Counted from the first letter of the stretch, positions 23,508 through 36,303 are shown. The stretch: 64,000 nt of DNA from Monilinia fructicola (GCA_008692225.1 VICG01000014.1:2042461-2106460), one strand, 5' to 3'. The notes: generated by a model not told the origin, from the sequence alone. A program made the numbers and translations.

Positions 23508-25020
23508 ATGCGCGAAGTTAAAACCATTGGCAAATATCTAGGCCATGGATCGCGCGCTCAAGTCCACACAGCAATTGCTGGAGAGGAAGGCGTCGCTTTG
23601 AAAATAGTATGTAAGATTGATTGCATAATCTGCTCTCCTGATGGTGTTACCTTTTGTACTAAGTGCATCGTATTCCAGTACCGTGGAAAGGCTTTCTTTG
23701 AACAAGAAATGGAAGCTTATGAACATATCCGTCAAAACAATCCATCTCCGTCCCTCAAACTGCCTCAATATTTTGGCACTTTCAGCCTCACCGAATCTGC
23801 TCTATCAAGCTTCAAATTTAACCAAATCGACAAACGACGACATCCTAATGTCTCTTACACTCCCCACAGAGTGGCGCTTGGATTTGAGGAGTTCAGCGGA
23901 GTCGGCCTTTATACCATCATCGAAGATCTAAAACCTTCGACTCTAACCAGATTGGAGAAGGGTCTATTGAAGACCCTACGAGCGCTTCACAATATTGGCA
24001 TATGCCACGGAGATATTAAGGCCAATAACATCTTGTTGAATCCTATCATACTGGAAGACGAACAACGAGCCGCATTGGAGTATATGGTGATCGATCTTAG
24101 TGATGCAGTTCTAAAGCATAAAACTTCTGAGCGTCGTTGGGCAAGATTGCAGAAAGATGATTTAATTGACATGCGAGGAATATTCCACGATGCTCGCGCA
24201 GAAAAGGTGCCGTGCAGATATCATGTTGTTTACACGTTTCGCTAACTTCTAAAAACTATACAGGCTGCCAAGCTAGGATTCTGCACACTTTCCAACATTT
24301 TACCCTCAGGTCCAAGTCTCAACAAAGATACAATCAAACAGCCTGCGATAGACATAAAGACACAACTGAAACTCTCTCGTTTGCTCAGACTTGGATATTC
24401 AGCGTCGAGTATCCAATTTCTTGCGAGGGAAATTCTCCAAGTAACCACTTCGTTAATACCGGAACTGTGTTTGGTTGTAGTCAGAATCCTTCACAAGCAT
24501 GGGCAGTTGAATCAGGCGCTTGCTTTAGTTGAAGAACATTTGACCAATGCTACAACCAAAGATGGCCCATGTCCTTATCTCAGTCATCAAAAGGGCTGTA
24601 TACTAAAAATCCCTGGGAGGGCGACCGCGTGACGCAGCACAAGCCTTCGAGTACGCTATTGCTCAATTCAATGAACAACTTGGACCACTCAATAATACTA
24701 CTCTTTGCAGTCGATATGATTATGCTATGTTCCGAGTAAAGATTAGTGATTACAACATCGCGAGGGAGATTTTCAACGATATTTTAACAATATTAGCTGG
24801 CGTGGAAGTCCCTACGCGAAAACAGGTTCGCATCAGAAACACAACTTCAATGGAGATGAAAGACTTGGAAAGATACAAAGATAAACCGGATTCTTCCATT
24901 CTGGCTGTCGATCGACAAAACACTATATTAAGTTCGAAAAGAAAATACCTTTCTAAAAACGATTCGGGTATTGATCTTCGGTCACCAAAACGGTTGTATT
25001 GTAATTTAAATCGCGAATAG
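23508..25020 (+). CDS. Protein kinase-like domain fused to TPR-like helices
   Basis: ATG at 23508 (context ACACCATG). Exon 1 ends at 23606. The 72-bp intron (23607-23678, GTATGT...TACTAAG...CAG) reads through in frame, so it is easily missed. A second intron lies at 24207-24263 (GTGCCG...GCTAACT...CAG). Kinase features are a glycine-loop-like GHGSRAQVH, the ATP lysine in VALKIY, catalytic loop HGDIKANN (HRD altered to HGD, Asp and Asn kept) and VIDLSDA in place of DFG. After it come TPR-like helices (ILHKHGQLNQALALVEEHL, DAAQAFEYAIAQFNEQL, YNIAREIFNDILTIL) and a basic tail with SKRKYLSK. A stop at 24630 is bypassed if one A of the run 24605-24609 is dropped; the frame then runs to 25020, about 460 residues. 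Key catalytic residues remain, so it could be active if the frameshift is an error. The gypsy LTR begins 68 bases downstream. Confidence 0.75.
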
Positions 25021-25087
25021 TTGAAAAAAAGACGTTATTTTTTTAAAAATATTTATATACTAAGAGGTTATAGATTGTAAGAGTTCA

Positions 25088-25241
25088 TGTCAAGATCGGC
25101 ACGTGATGCCAAGCATCACGTGTCACGCTAGTCCTATAAAGGAACGGAATCCTTTGGATCCCATTCCTTTCCCCTTTTACAGAATTCTACTTATGTTACT
25201 ATTTCTCTTTTAACCCCCAGTTTCTATCTTACTATATAACA
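25088..25241 (+). repeat. Gypsy-1 5' LTR
   Basis: 154 bases from TGTCAAGATCGGCACGTGAT to CTATATAACA. The first 100 bases are hardly mutated and contain the CACGTG palindrome, TATAAA and a hairpin. The last 40 bases, facing the element's inside, are AT-converted compared with the 3' LTR (ACTATATAACA here, ACTGCATGATA there). Confidence 0.93.
25100..25170 (+). promoter_or_regulatory. LTR promoter: CACGTG palindrome, TATA box, hairpin
   Basis: CACGTGATGC (25100-25109) is the perfect inverse of GCATCACGTG (25113-25122), giving two CACGTG boxes (bHLH-type sites). TATAAA lies at 25135-25140. AAAGGAACGGAATCC (25138-25152) pairs with GGATCCCATTCCTTT (25156-25170), 13 of 15 positions. The hairpin would sit at or just after the transcription start, that is at the 5' end of the element's RNA. 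That role is inferred. Confidence 0.6.
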
Positions 25242-27999
25242 TTGAATTCTATTTTATAAAGCATTAGATTTATTAAAAGAAAACTAAATATTAATAATTG
25301 ATATTTTAAAATCTATTATTAAATTTCTTAAATATTATTTTTAATACATTAGGAAAAAACTATAGTTTAATAAAATAAATCTAATATAATATCCCTTAAA
25401 AATATTATAATATAATTAATTTTTATAATATCAATCTATAAATTAAAAAACTAAACTAATTTATTAAACCAATTAAAACAACTTTAAAATAATAATCTCT
25501 AAACTATACAATATTTAGAATTCAAATCTACTAAAATTTTTTAAAAAGAAATAATAGATTTTGAATAAATAAAAAAAAACTTTACAAAAAGAAAAAAATA
25601 TACCCAAAAAAAAATAGATAATTAAATAATTAAAAAATTAACTTTGTTTTAAATTAATAATAAATAAATTATACAAGTTTAACTAATAAATAACAATGAA
25701 AAATTAATTAAAGAATTAAAACTAATTATTACTTATAATTAATAAATCTTGTAAATATAATTAAAATTTGATTTTGGTAATAATCAAAAAAATTAAAAGA
25801 GATATATAACTAATATTAACTTAATTAATGTAGAGGATTTAAATTACAATAATAATTCCAAGTAAGTTATAAATAATAAAATGACTAAATATATAGGAAT
25901 TAAAACTATTTTACTAATAGAAAATAATATAATAGGTTTATTATTAGTATTTAGTATATTTCGAAAATCCTAAATTATTATTGTTGTTTAACATTGCAAA
26001 ATTAAAGTTTTAAAAAAAATGAGAATATAATTAAAAAGAAAGATTATTAATAATAAAAAAACAAATAGCAGTTTTTTTTTTTAATTGTAATAATTGCTTT
26101 TTACTAAAAGAAAGAAACTATATCGATATAGGATTATGATAATGTTAAATTATAAACGTTTTAATAAAATTACGTTTAATAAAATTATTATTTAAAATAT
26201 TAAAATAATCAGTAATAGAAGAAAGATTGAATATATAAGGAAATAAAACCATTTATTTAATTAAAGATTATTCTTAATTAAAGATTTTTATTTTGTACAA
26301 TTTAAAAAAGAATAGTGATAATATTAAAATATAGATTATAAAAGTAAATAATTATTTTACATTAAAAGATATTTATAATAAAAGAGTTTAGATAATAATT
26401 GTTAAAAATTATTTAATAAAATTGATTAAAAAAGTATATCTAAATGGTTTGCTTAAACAATAATATAATTGAGATAACGAAATTTTATAATTAAATCTTT
26501 TTAAAAAAATGGTTATTTATTAAGTATAAACCAAAAGATATTAATTTAAAAGTAAATTTAAAAATGATTAATATTAAACAAAAAGATAAATAATTGATTG
26601 AAAAATAAATAAATTATTTTGAAAGTTTGTTATAAAATATAATCTAATATTATAAGGAAAAAGTAATAGTTGCAAATTATAAGATAAAGTTAAATTACGA
26701 TTTGAATGGAAATTTATTAACAATTTATAAGGAACTTAAAATAATTATTTAAAATATAGAAAACTTTATTAAAGTAAAAGCAAAATTATTTTTAAAATAA
26801 GTAATTTTTAATAAAAAATTTTAATAAAACTTTTTGTTAAGTAATTTAAGTATAATAAACAATAGTTTATATATATTAAACAAAGATTAAAACTTAAAAG
26901 AAAAAAAAATGAAATATTTTAAGATATTTCAAAAAATAAGGAAAAAAACTAAAGTAAATAAAGAATATTTCCATTATAATAATATAGACTATTGGATCTT
27001 CGATTATATTAAAAAATTAAAAAAATTAAAAAATATTGTTTTTCTTTATTAGTAAAAATAATAAAAGTAAAAGAAAAAAGCTTTTATAACATTAAAGTAG
27101 ATTTGATAAGAAATTAAAGCGAAATTACAGTAATTTCTTTAAAGAATAAAATTATTAATACAAAACAAATAATAATAAAGATAAAATATATATTATTAAT
27201 AATAATATAATCATTAATATAAAATATTATTTTGGTTTTATTGTATACAAAATATAAATTAGAAAAATCTATATATAATTATTTACAAATTATAGATATA
27301 AGCTTGATTTTTTAAACAATTATTATTATTTATAATAGCATTATAAAGTTACTAATAAAGTTTAAAACCATTATAGATTTTAAAGTAACCTCGAACTTTA
27401 TTAGCCCTAAAATATTAAAACAAATAAAATATAAACAATTAAACATTTATTGTTCTACAATTTAGAATATTAATAAAATTATCTTTGAACCTATATTTTT
27501 ATTAATTGCTAAAAAAATATATATTAACTATTTATTAATAAAAGAACTAGAATTATTTAAATTTAAAAAAATAAACTTAAAAGTAAATAAAATTATACTA
27601 AAATTGTTATAGCTACGCTAATACAACCCTAAAATAAACTAGAAAATAAAAAAATTAATAAATAACAAAAGAATTGTTAAATCGTAAATTATTATAGATA
27701 TAATAACTTTCCTAAACCTAATATAGAATACAGAAGAAAAAGTAAAATCAATTAAGAATAATATTCTAATAAATATAATAATTATTTTCCTAACTTTAAC
27801 TAAAGATTTAAATAAAGATACTATTAAAATACTATTGAAGCGAATTTTATTACAGTACATAAAATATTCCTTAGTTTTTAGTATAGAAAAAGCAAAGAAA
27901 CTTTCTCTATATAAACTTAGTATTAATTATAAAATTATACTATAAAAAGAAATTATACTATCTTTTAGCCTAATTTATAATCTAATAAAGTATAAACTC

Positions 28000-28240
28000 C
28001 AGATTTTTAAAAAATATATTAATAAGATAATAATAATCGGGTTTATATAATCATTCAAATTTAAAGTAAAAGTATTAATCCTATTTATTATCAAAAAAGG
28101 CTTATTAAAACTAAAACCATATATAAATTATAAAGGATTAGATAAAATTATTGTTTTAAATAAATACTTAATTCTACTAATCTTAGAAATCTTTAATAGA
28201 TTAAGAAAAGCGAAAATCTTTATTAAACTTGATCTATAAA
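28000..28240 (+). pseudogene. Gypsy-1 reverse transcriptase, N-terminal part
   Basis: The plus frame gives YINKIITIGFI, then VLILFIIKKGLLKLKPYINY, LNKYLILLILEIFNRL and KIFIKLDL followed by a stop. These match the gypsy pattern (F/V)KKKDG.LR.C(V/I)DYR.LN...NRYPLP.I.E..DRL..A..F(T/S)KLDL. The codon after KLDL, normally Arg, is TAA (a CGA-to-TAA change). Three bases on, the nested element interrupts it. Confidence 0.85.
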
Positions 28241-29000
28241 CCCTAGAGTACTACAAATATAGCCATATGCTATATCCGGTTTATAGTATAATTCTATATT
28301 CAAAATGGTTTTTTGATATACAACATTTGGGAATCTATGGATCTTTAAGTATATAGGCATAGGAACAAAAGTTAATACTAATAATTCATATCTTTGTTTT
28401 AAGCTTAGTTTGTTGATTTTAGTTTATTAAGTTAAGTTTATTTAAGTATATTATAAGATTTCGGCTTATTTAAATATATTGCTTTATTTGGGTATATTCA
28501 AGTATATTACAAATCTATAGTATTATCGTTGTTGTTGTTGTTATTGAAACTATTTAGAATATAAAGTGATTAATACGTTATTGATGGAAGAGAAAGGGGG
28601 AGCATTTTCGAAATAGAGGAGTAAAAACGAGGTAGAAAAAGCAATTCTTTAATGAATAGAATAACTTACTATTGATGGTATTGATAATATTGATGATATA
28701 TTGATGGTATTAATGATATTAATGATATTAATAGTATTAATGATATTGATGGTATTAAAATGAAATTAAAGAATCAAAGTGAAGTTGAAGAGTTGAAGTG
28801 GGATTAAGAATGGTATATTAGTATTTTGAAGCTAATATAGTATTTAAAGCTATTTTGAAGCTAATATAGTATTTCGAAAATCTTTCAATGTAAACGCTTT
28901 AAAGCTTCTACTACTATATACGTAAAATATATATTATAATAAGATTTAGATAGGATTCTACGAATATATGGCATCCTGCTAGAAAAGTGGTACTCTATGG
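28241..29000 (+). mobile_element. 760-bp TIR element nested in the gypsy-1 RT
   Basis: Ends are CCCTAGAGTACTAC and GTGGTACTCTATGG (14-bp inverted repeat, two mismatches). AAA occurs on both sides (28238-28240 and 29001-29003). Removing the element plus one AAA restores the RT frame ...KLDL(stop)SIYNLI..., equivalent to KLDLRGAYNLI, so the insertion point is exact and the 3-bp duplication is real. It holds about 90 bases of TATTAATGATATTGATG repeats (28675-28760) and no open frame. An inverted partial copy is at 1-531. Confidence 0.9.
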
Positions 29001-29250
29001 AAAGTATATACAATTTAATATATATTATTAAAGGGTAAAAATAAATAATAGCTTTTTAAAAACTGTTTTAGATTCGTTTAAATATCTTTATAATACCTTT
29101 TAGATTTATATAATACCCTTAGCCATATTCTAAATATATATAAACAAATATTTTAAAGAATTTGTAAATAAAATAATAATCGTATATACTTAAATAATAT
29201 TTTGAGTATATTTTATAAATTTAATAAAATATAAAGAATTATATCAAACA
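29001..29250 (+). pseudogene. Gypsy-1 reverse transcriptase, C-terminal part
   Basis: Reading resumes as YNLI, then IIKG*K*IIAF*, a FIIPF segment and IVY..., the counterparts of YNLIRI..GDEWKTAF, (F)VMPFGL and VVYLDDIL in intact elements. Stops replace several Trp/Gln/Arg codons. The catalytic YLDD region near 29175-29200 is disrupted. Confidence 0.75.
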
Positions 29251-32200
29251 AGTATTAAAAAGATTATTAAAATAAAAACTTATTTTATAAACTAGAAAAA
29301 TGCTTTTTCGAAAGTTATTAAAATGAAATTCTTAGATTATATAGTTTCTTAATCGAAGATATCGTTATAAATCCAATCAAAGTAAATTCGAATAATAAAA
29401 TAACCTTTTATTCAAAAAGTATAAAAGAAGATACTTATTATTCTTTAAGATTTTACAACTTTTTACTAAAGATTTATAGAAAAGGTTATAGCACTTATAG
29501 TACTATTAATAATATAAATAAACAAAAGAAGGAATAAAATTCTTATTAAATAAAGAAAATACAAATTAGTTTTTGAATAAGTTAAAAGAAACATTTATAA
29601 AAACATTATTATTAGATTATTTTTTATTGATATTATTATATTATATTCTTGAAAAACAAATACTTTTAATTAAAGGTGATTTATAATATATTATTATAAT
29701 AATAAAATGATATATATAAATATTTGATTATATTTTATTTAAAAAAATAATATTAATAGAAGTAAATTATATTATATTTAATTAAAAACTAATTAGAATT
29801 ATAATAGATTTAATTAAATACTAGAAAATATTTTCTAGAAGATGTTTAATATTAAGTTATAATCATTTTTAATTATAATAATCTAAAATTATTTCATTAT
29901 TTTTTCAATTATTAATCAAAAACTAAATTAAAGATAAGTAAGGTAGGTAGTAACGTTAATAATTATTAATTTTGTAATTATTTATAGGTTAAGCCAGAGA
30001 AAAAAAACCCGGCGGATAAACTATTTTAAAAAACTGAATTATTAATGTATAGAATATTTGTATTAATATTATTATTAAAATTGTAAAATTAAATATTAAA
30101 ATTATTCCTTATTAATAAAAAACTATCTAAAGATACATATTATATAAGATTATAATAATAGTATCAAAATCACTTAAAGAAGGTAAAAGATATTCATTAG
30201 ATGAGTTAGAAGAAATGAATAGAGTCTAATATAATTTAGATTACTTTAAAAGTATTATTAATTATATAAAATAATCCGTGCACCTTAAAAAGTATTAAAA
30301 AAACTTTTATAATACTAAAAAGAATTAATATTAAAAATAAAAAAAATCTAAAGCAAATACTTTAGATCTTAAAAGAGTTTAAAGTATATAATATATAACA
30401 GAATAAAATATTATAATAATATATAATTATATATATTATTTAAATAAAAACTTTTAGAAAGTTACTTGTTATAGAAATTCTTATAATTTTTAATAATTAG
30501 AACATACTTTGGAATAAATAGTAATTATAAAATCCATAAAAAAAGTTTTATACTAAAAGAGAATAAATACAGATATTAAAGATTATATAAGATCCTACTT
30601 AGCTTTATCAACATTACAAAAGCTTTTTTAGAAAGAAGAAATTTAATAAATTATTATTAATACCAATTCTAGATAAACCATAAGAAAGTATAATGCTCTG
30701 ATTTAATAATAGATCTTTCTATATTGCAATTAAAAGCAGATTTTAATAATAAAATTAATAAAAAAGATAAATTATTTTATTTTATATATAATTCAATCCT
30801 AATAATAATTTGTAGAATAACAAAAAAAGGGAGATTTATATTATATTATAAGAATATAATCAATATATAATTTACGCTTACTTATTCTTTAAAAGAAATA
30901 TTTGTAAAATATAGAATATTAGATTTAATTATTATAAATAAAATTAGTTTGTTTATCAATATGTATTTTAGGAAAGCATTTATAGTTTATTTAAGAACCT
31001 ATAAAAAAATATCAACCATTTTTTTATAAACTTATAAATCAATTGAAATTAATTAAATTAATTATTAATTGATTGTTAAAAACTTTCTTAAGGATATTTT
31101 ATAAATTATGAAATAAAATGATTAATTAATCGAACTTTATTATATCTTTACTAAATTTGCGTAAATAATTTAATATTATTAAACATTATAAAGTTATCCT
31201 ATTTGCAAAATAAATAAAAAGATTGTATTATTATTATATATTAAAATGAATATATAGTATAAATTAAAAAATATTATACAATTAGTAAAACATCTTTAAA
31301 ATCTTTATATGCTGAATTTATTAAATAATTTAACATATTATTAAAATATTTAAATTAAATACTATAATTAGAAAATACAAATCCCTAAACGTTTAACACA
31401 AGAAATATAATTTGGCTTATTTTATAGAAATTTTTTTATTAATAGAAGAATATATTAAAATTAAAATCCAAAAAATTAGGATTATTTAAGATATTAAAAT
31501 AATAAAACTATAAAGTTATAAATTAAAATTTTTGATAAAGTTTAAATACTTTTTAATATTTTTTATATTAGCTTATTAAGCCTTTTATTAAATAATTTTA
31601 AGGGTGAATAAATAAGATTAAATAATTACATAAAACTATTAAGGGCTTAAAATTAGTAAAAAACAAAGCTTTATCAATGAATAATATTTTAAAATAGAAA
31701 ATAAAAAAGATATTTAATTTAAAAATAAAAAGATTATTAGAAGAAAGCTTGAAATATTTTGTATACATTGAAAAAGGTTATTTTCAAAAAAGAAAGATAC
31801 TTTAACAAAAACCATTAAAAGATCTAGAAAATATATAAAAAATAATTAAGAATATTTTATAAAGTTTATTTATTTGCAATAGAAGTATTAAAAAAAGCTC
31901 TTAGAATCGGAGATAAATGAAGAATAATCTTTTTTGAAATAAAAAATTGCTACTAGAGTACTTATATAATTAAAAAAGAATAAGAACTTGATTTTTTTAA
32001 TAAAATAATATTTAGTATTTGTATTAATTAATAATCTCATTTTGGACATAATACAAAAAGACTAATAAAAATTATTTGTAGAATTTATTAAAAAATTATA
32101 ATTAATAAACTTGTAGTTTAATATAAATAAAATTATAGTTTTTTATAAATAATAATTATAAACTAATAAACTAAAAAGTAATAGTTTAAAACTAAGATTA

Positions 32201-34473
32201 TAAAGATTATTAAAAAATCCTTATGATTGATAATTAATTAATTAGAATAAAACTATAGTTCTATTTTATCTTTAATAAAAAAAGAGGAATAATAAACTTA
32301 AGCTAATAATCAAATAAAACAATTATATTATTATTACAATTTAATTTACTTATTAAGTAGAAACTTTAATGTTATTGTCAATTGATTACAAACTTTAACT
32401 TTTGAAATTCTATTTTTTTGAATCTTATAATAACAATAACTTTTATATTATTATTATTATTCTTTGATTAATAAAAAAAAAATAATGATAATAAATTTAA
32501 ACAATTTGTGAATAATATTCGATATTAACGATAAATTATTAAAATTATAAATACCTTTAGCTTTTAATAGGTATCTAGAACGGTATTAGCGAAAAAACAA
32601 AGCGGAATCTAAATACAGATAATAAGAATAACTATAAAGTTTTATTAAATTAATTAAAGGAATATATTAAATTAGAAAAGAAAACACTTTATAATTAATA
32701 TAAAAGAATAGAGAAATAAGAAAAGCTGTTATAAAAAACTATAGAATAGATTAATAAAATCTAACTATTATTAAAATTAATATAAATTAAGAGAGAATAT
32801 AAAAATTAGTATTATTTAGTTTGTTAATAAATAAAAAGTATTTATAAAAGAAATAGTTTATTTAAAAAGAATAATGAAAAAAAGATTAAGGTGGTTTTCT
32901 AATTAAATATCAAAGAGAAAGAAAATAGAAAAGGATAAAAAAAGATCAGTTATAGAAAAAATTAATAATTAATATTAATAGTAAATAAATGAACTTTACA
33001 TAATAAAATTACCAAAAGAAAAAAATAAATAAAATATTACTAAAAAGATTAAAAAAAAGCTTATTAAAACTTAGTTTTAATAAAGAAAGAAGAATTAATA
33101 ATAATAATATTAAAATAAAAAAAATGAATAATACCGGTATATGTGAGATATTGAATTCAATAGATATATTTTACGACATATAGAAGAATTAATTATAAAC
33201 TAATATAATAAACTTAAAAAAGAATGTTAACAATTTATTCGAATTAGTGTAAGTATATAAGGATTTGGGTTAAAAAAATTTTTTAGTTGAAATCTTTATT
33301 AATTATTAAAATTTAGTAATTAATTCCGGAAATAAATTTTAGCTTTTAAAGTAAAGAGTTAATAAAGTAATAATAAAATATAGCAAATTTAAAAAGATTG
33401 TTATATAATCTTGAAAAGAAAAAAAGATTAAAGTAATAGGTAGACACTCATTTATAATGGGTTTTAAACTTAGATTAAACTATCATTATATTAAAGCATT
33501 AGTATTTATAAAGATTAAATTAGAAATGTTAGATTTAATTATAAATTTCTATAATAAACACTTTTAATACTATTAAGATAATAATATACAATTAAATAAA
33601 AATAGTATTTATATAAATTAGTTTAAAGTAATCTTATAGAATTATAATAAAAAGTTTTAAATTAAATATAATTAAGCTAATTAATTAATAATTATTTAGT
33701 TAATAAAAAAAATTATATTAATAATATATAATATAATTATTAATATTATTTAATAATAGATAAACTATTATATTTTGCTTATAAAAATAAAATTTAAATT
33801 ATTATTACTAGTAAAAACTTGTAGATAGATATTTGATCTGGCTATAGGATTAGATGTGATGAATGCTTTAATAATAAGCATTTTAAAAGATATTATTTAT
33901 ATAAACAAGATTAATCCTTTAGGAAGATTATATTTTTATTAATAATTATAATTAATTACAATAAAAAATTAAGAATTATTAGATCTATAATGTTTAAAAA
34001 ATAAATTATTAAAAGCAAAGAATTAATGGAAAAGGCTGATATTAAGGAAATAAGGGCGAAGAATTATAAGTTTAAAAGAAAAGTTGCTAAGGGGAAGAAG
34101 ATTAGAAAGAAAGATGTTTAAGAGAATATTATTGAAAATAAAAGTGATACAAACTTGAATAATTTCGAGAATTTTAATAAAAAATAGAAAAGTGAGTAAG
34201 GGATATCTACAATAACATCGAAAAAGGATTATTTATATATTAAAGGGAAATTAATTATACATTTTTAAGATGGAAAAAAATTATAAATTAAAGGTTAATT
34301 GTATTATTACGATTTAATAAAAATCAATTTGTTATTCGAGAATTCTTTATTTTTACTAAAATAATTACTTATTTTTATAAATAGATTAATTATTTATATT
34401 AAATAGTATTTATAATTTATATACTTAATTAATTAATTGATTATTGAGGTGTTAATTACAAAGAGGGGGATAG

Positions 34474-34626
34474 TGTTAAGATTGGCATATAATGTTAAAT
34501 ATTATATGCTACGCTAATCCTATAAAGGAATAGAATTTTTTAGATCTTATTCCTTTCCCTTTTATAGAATTTTATTTACGTTACCATTCTCTTTTTGGCC
34601 CCCAGTTTCTATCTCACTGCATGATA
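34474..34626 (+). repeat. Gypsy-1 3' LTR
   Basis: 153 bases aligned end to end with the 5' LTR. The inward first half is strongly AT-converted: TGTTAAGATTGGCATATAAT against TGTCAAGATCGGCACGTGAT. The outward end CCCCCAGTTTCTATCTCACT is preserved. Confidence 0.93.
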
Positions 34627-34631
34627 GTTCA

Positions 34632-35579
34632 GGGCATTACTTATCGCACATCTAGTCATTTTACAATAAAAAATATTATTTCTTTAACTTTTTAACGCCT
34701 TGCTAAGTTTAATAGATTATTATTTAAATTTTCGAAAAAATTTATAATATAGTAATATACTAAAATTAATTACTAAAAAAGCTAAATTATCTTTAATAGT
34801 TTTATTTTAAAAGTTTTTAAGTATTTAAAAATAAAGTATTAAGAATTTTCAAAATTTTCGTTTATTTTATATAGAAAAAACATTATATATATTAATATTG
34901 TAAATTTTAAATTTTTAAATAATACAGAATATTAAGAAAAATAATTAAAAATATTTTTTATTATTTTTTAACCTTTTTTTAAAATAAAGTTTTGAAATAT
35001 TGAAATTGAAATTTAAAATATTATATATTCGAAAAATTATTTGAAAGTATAATATAGGGTTAGGGTTACTTTTTTGTTAAAAGATAAATTTTAAATTAAA
35101 TTAGCCTATTCGATGTAGAATTTAATTAGGATTCCAAATTTGGTATTATTTTTTCTATAGCTTATTTATAATATATATTATAATTCAAAAAAACTATTAT
35201 ATAAAAGTTTTTAAGTCTAATAGTAATCCTATAAATTTTTTTTCGCGGATCATTATTAGTAGTAACCCAAATAACAAAAATAATAATAACTAACAAAAAA
35301 AGTAATAATTAATTATTATTTAAAAAACCCTAAATATTAATTTGAATTTAATTTTGAAAAAAGTATTATTATTAATTCAAACCTGAATTTCAATAATTTC
35401 AAATTTAACTTAAATTATATTTAAGATTAATAAATCTATATCAATTTTAATATTTAAATATTTTTATAAATTAAAGTAATAATTAAAATATATATAAAAT
35501 AAAAAATAATTAAACATTAGTCTATTCTTTAAATTATATTATTTTCGAAATAATAACAAATAATAATCGACTATAATAT
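34632..35579. other. AT-rich DNA with a half-hairpin of the satellite type
   Basis: No gene. At 35231-35262 the phrase CTATAAATTTTTTTTCGCGG, followed by ATCATTATTAGTAGTAACCC, resembles the start of the satellite monomer at 55424. A roughly inverted partner (ATAATAACCGCGAAAAAAGT) lies at 36086-36105. A short TAGGGTTAGGGTTA occurs at 35055-35068. Confidence 0.45.
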
Positions 35580-35592
35580 TATTATTATTATG

Positions 35593-35641
<49 letters not shown>

Positions 35642-35651
35642 TATTATATTA

Positions 35652-35743
<92 letters not shown>
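35580..35743. repeat. (ATT)n microsatellite
   Basis: A nearly pure TTA/ATT run of about 160 bases with a few interruptions around 35640-35660. It abuts the MITE at 35746. The long open frame through it is an artefact. Confidence 0.95.
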
Positions 35744-35744
<1 letters not shown>

Positions 35745-35745
35745 A

Positions 35746-35899
35746 CTAGCACTCGCGGAAATAAATTTTAGATTATGGATTCGTAGAATTTTATTAGCCT
35801 CGAACGAAGTAAGGATTGGGGGTTTGGGGGCTAGCCCCTTATTAAGTAATAAAATTCGAAGAATCCATAGTCTGAAAATTTATTTTCCGCGAGTGCTAG
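35746..35899 (-). mobile_element. 155-bp MITE, copy 1
   Basis: Ends CTAGCACTCGCGG and CCGCGAGTGCTAG are inverse and flanked by TA on both sides (35744-35745 and 35900-35901). The imperfect inverted repeat extends about 50 bases (AAATTTT, TATGGATTC, GAATTTTATTA). The centre is the GC-rich GGGGGTTTGGGGGCTAGCCC. It is nearly the exact reverse of copy 2. Size and TA duplication fit a Tc1/mariner-type MITE. Unlike its surroundings it is hardly RIP-mutated, suggesting a recent insertion or a copy too short for RIP. Confidence 0.9.
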
Positions 35900-36158
35900 T
35901 ATTATATAAAAGATATTAAAAATTTAATATCAGATTTAGAATTCTAATAAAAATTTAAACAAAATATATACTTAAATAAAAAATTTATTTTTTAATAGGG
36001 ATTTAACCCTAACTATATATATAAGGTTTAATTTTATATTTTTTATAAGTTATTTATTACCCCTATTAATTTAAATTACTATTAATAATAACCGCGAAAA
36101 AAGTTTTCGAAATAATTATTAATATATTATTTTGATTAAAGAGAATATATTTCGATTA

Positions 36159-36303
36159 TGTGACGAGGTACGAGGAAAACAGAGGGGTTAACTGAAATAA
36201 AGTAGTTATTTATAAGGAGAAAAGAAAAGGATTTAGGATCCTTTTTTTTAAATATTAGTGTAAATGGTTATATAACCTTAATTAGAAAGATTGCTTTCTG
36301 ATA
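36159..36303 (-). repeat. Gypsy-2 3' LTR (left)
   Basis: Starts TGTGACGAGGTACGAGG (outer edge, preserved) and ends ATTGCTTTCTGATA (inner edge, mutated). Every difference from the right copy in the first 29 bases is a transition. Confidence 0.93.

Larger units (their letters stand above)
25088..34626 (+). mobile_element. Ty3/gypsy retrotransposon 1 (decayed)
   Basis: LTRs at 25088-25241 and 34474-34626 (TGTCAAG...AACA and TGTTAAG...GATA) are flanked by a perfect 5-bp target duplication GTTCA (25083-25087 and 34627-34631). A polypurine tract AAAGAGGGGGATAG ends at 34473, fixing plus orientation. Reverse transcriptase remnants lie at about 28000-28240 and 29001-29250, split by a nested element. 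Gag and integrase can only be inferred. The interior is A-rich with dense stops, as expected after RIP. Confidence 0.93.

Noticed and set aside
25250..34470. Searching for an intact gag-pol in gypsy-1
   Set aside because: Stops occur every few codons in all frames; only the RT could be followed, so no gag, protease or integrase limits are given.
35055..35068. TAGGGTTAGGGTTA as an interstitial telomere
   Set aside because: Just over two TTAGGG units in AT-rich DNA is too short; no degenerate flanking repeats were seen.
35590..35919. 109-codon frame through (ATT)n and the MITE
   Set aside because: A repeat artefact; its C-terminus is the MITE itself.
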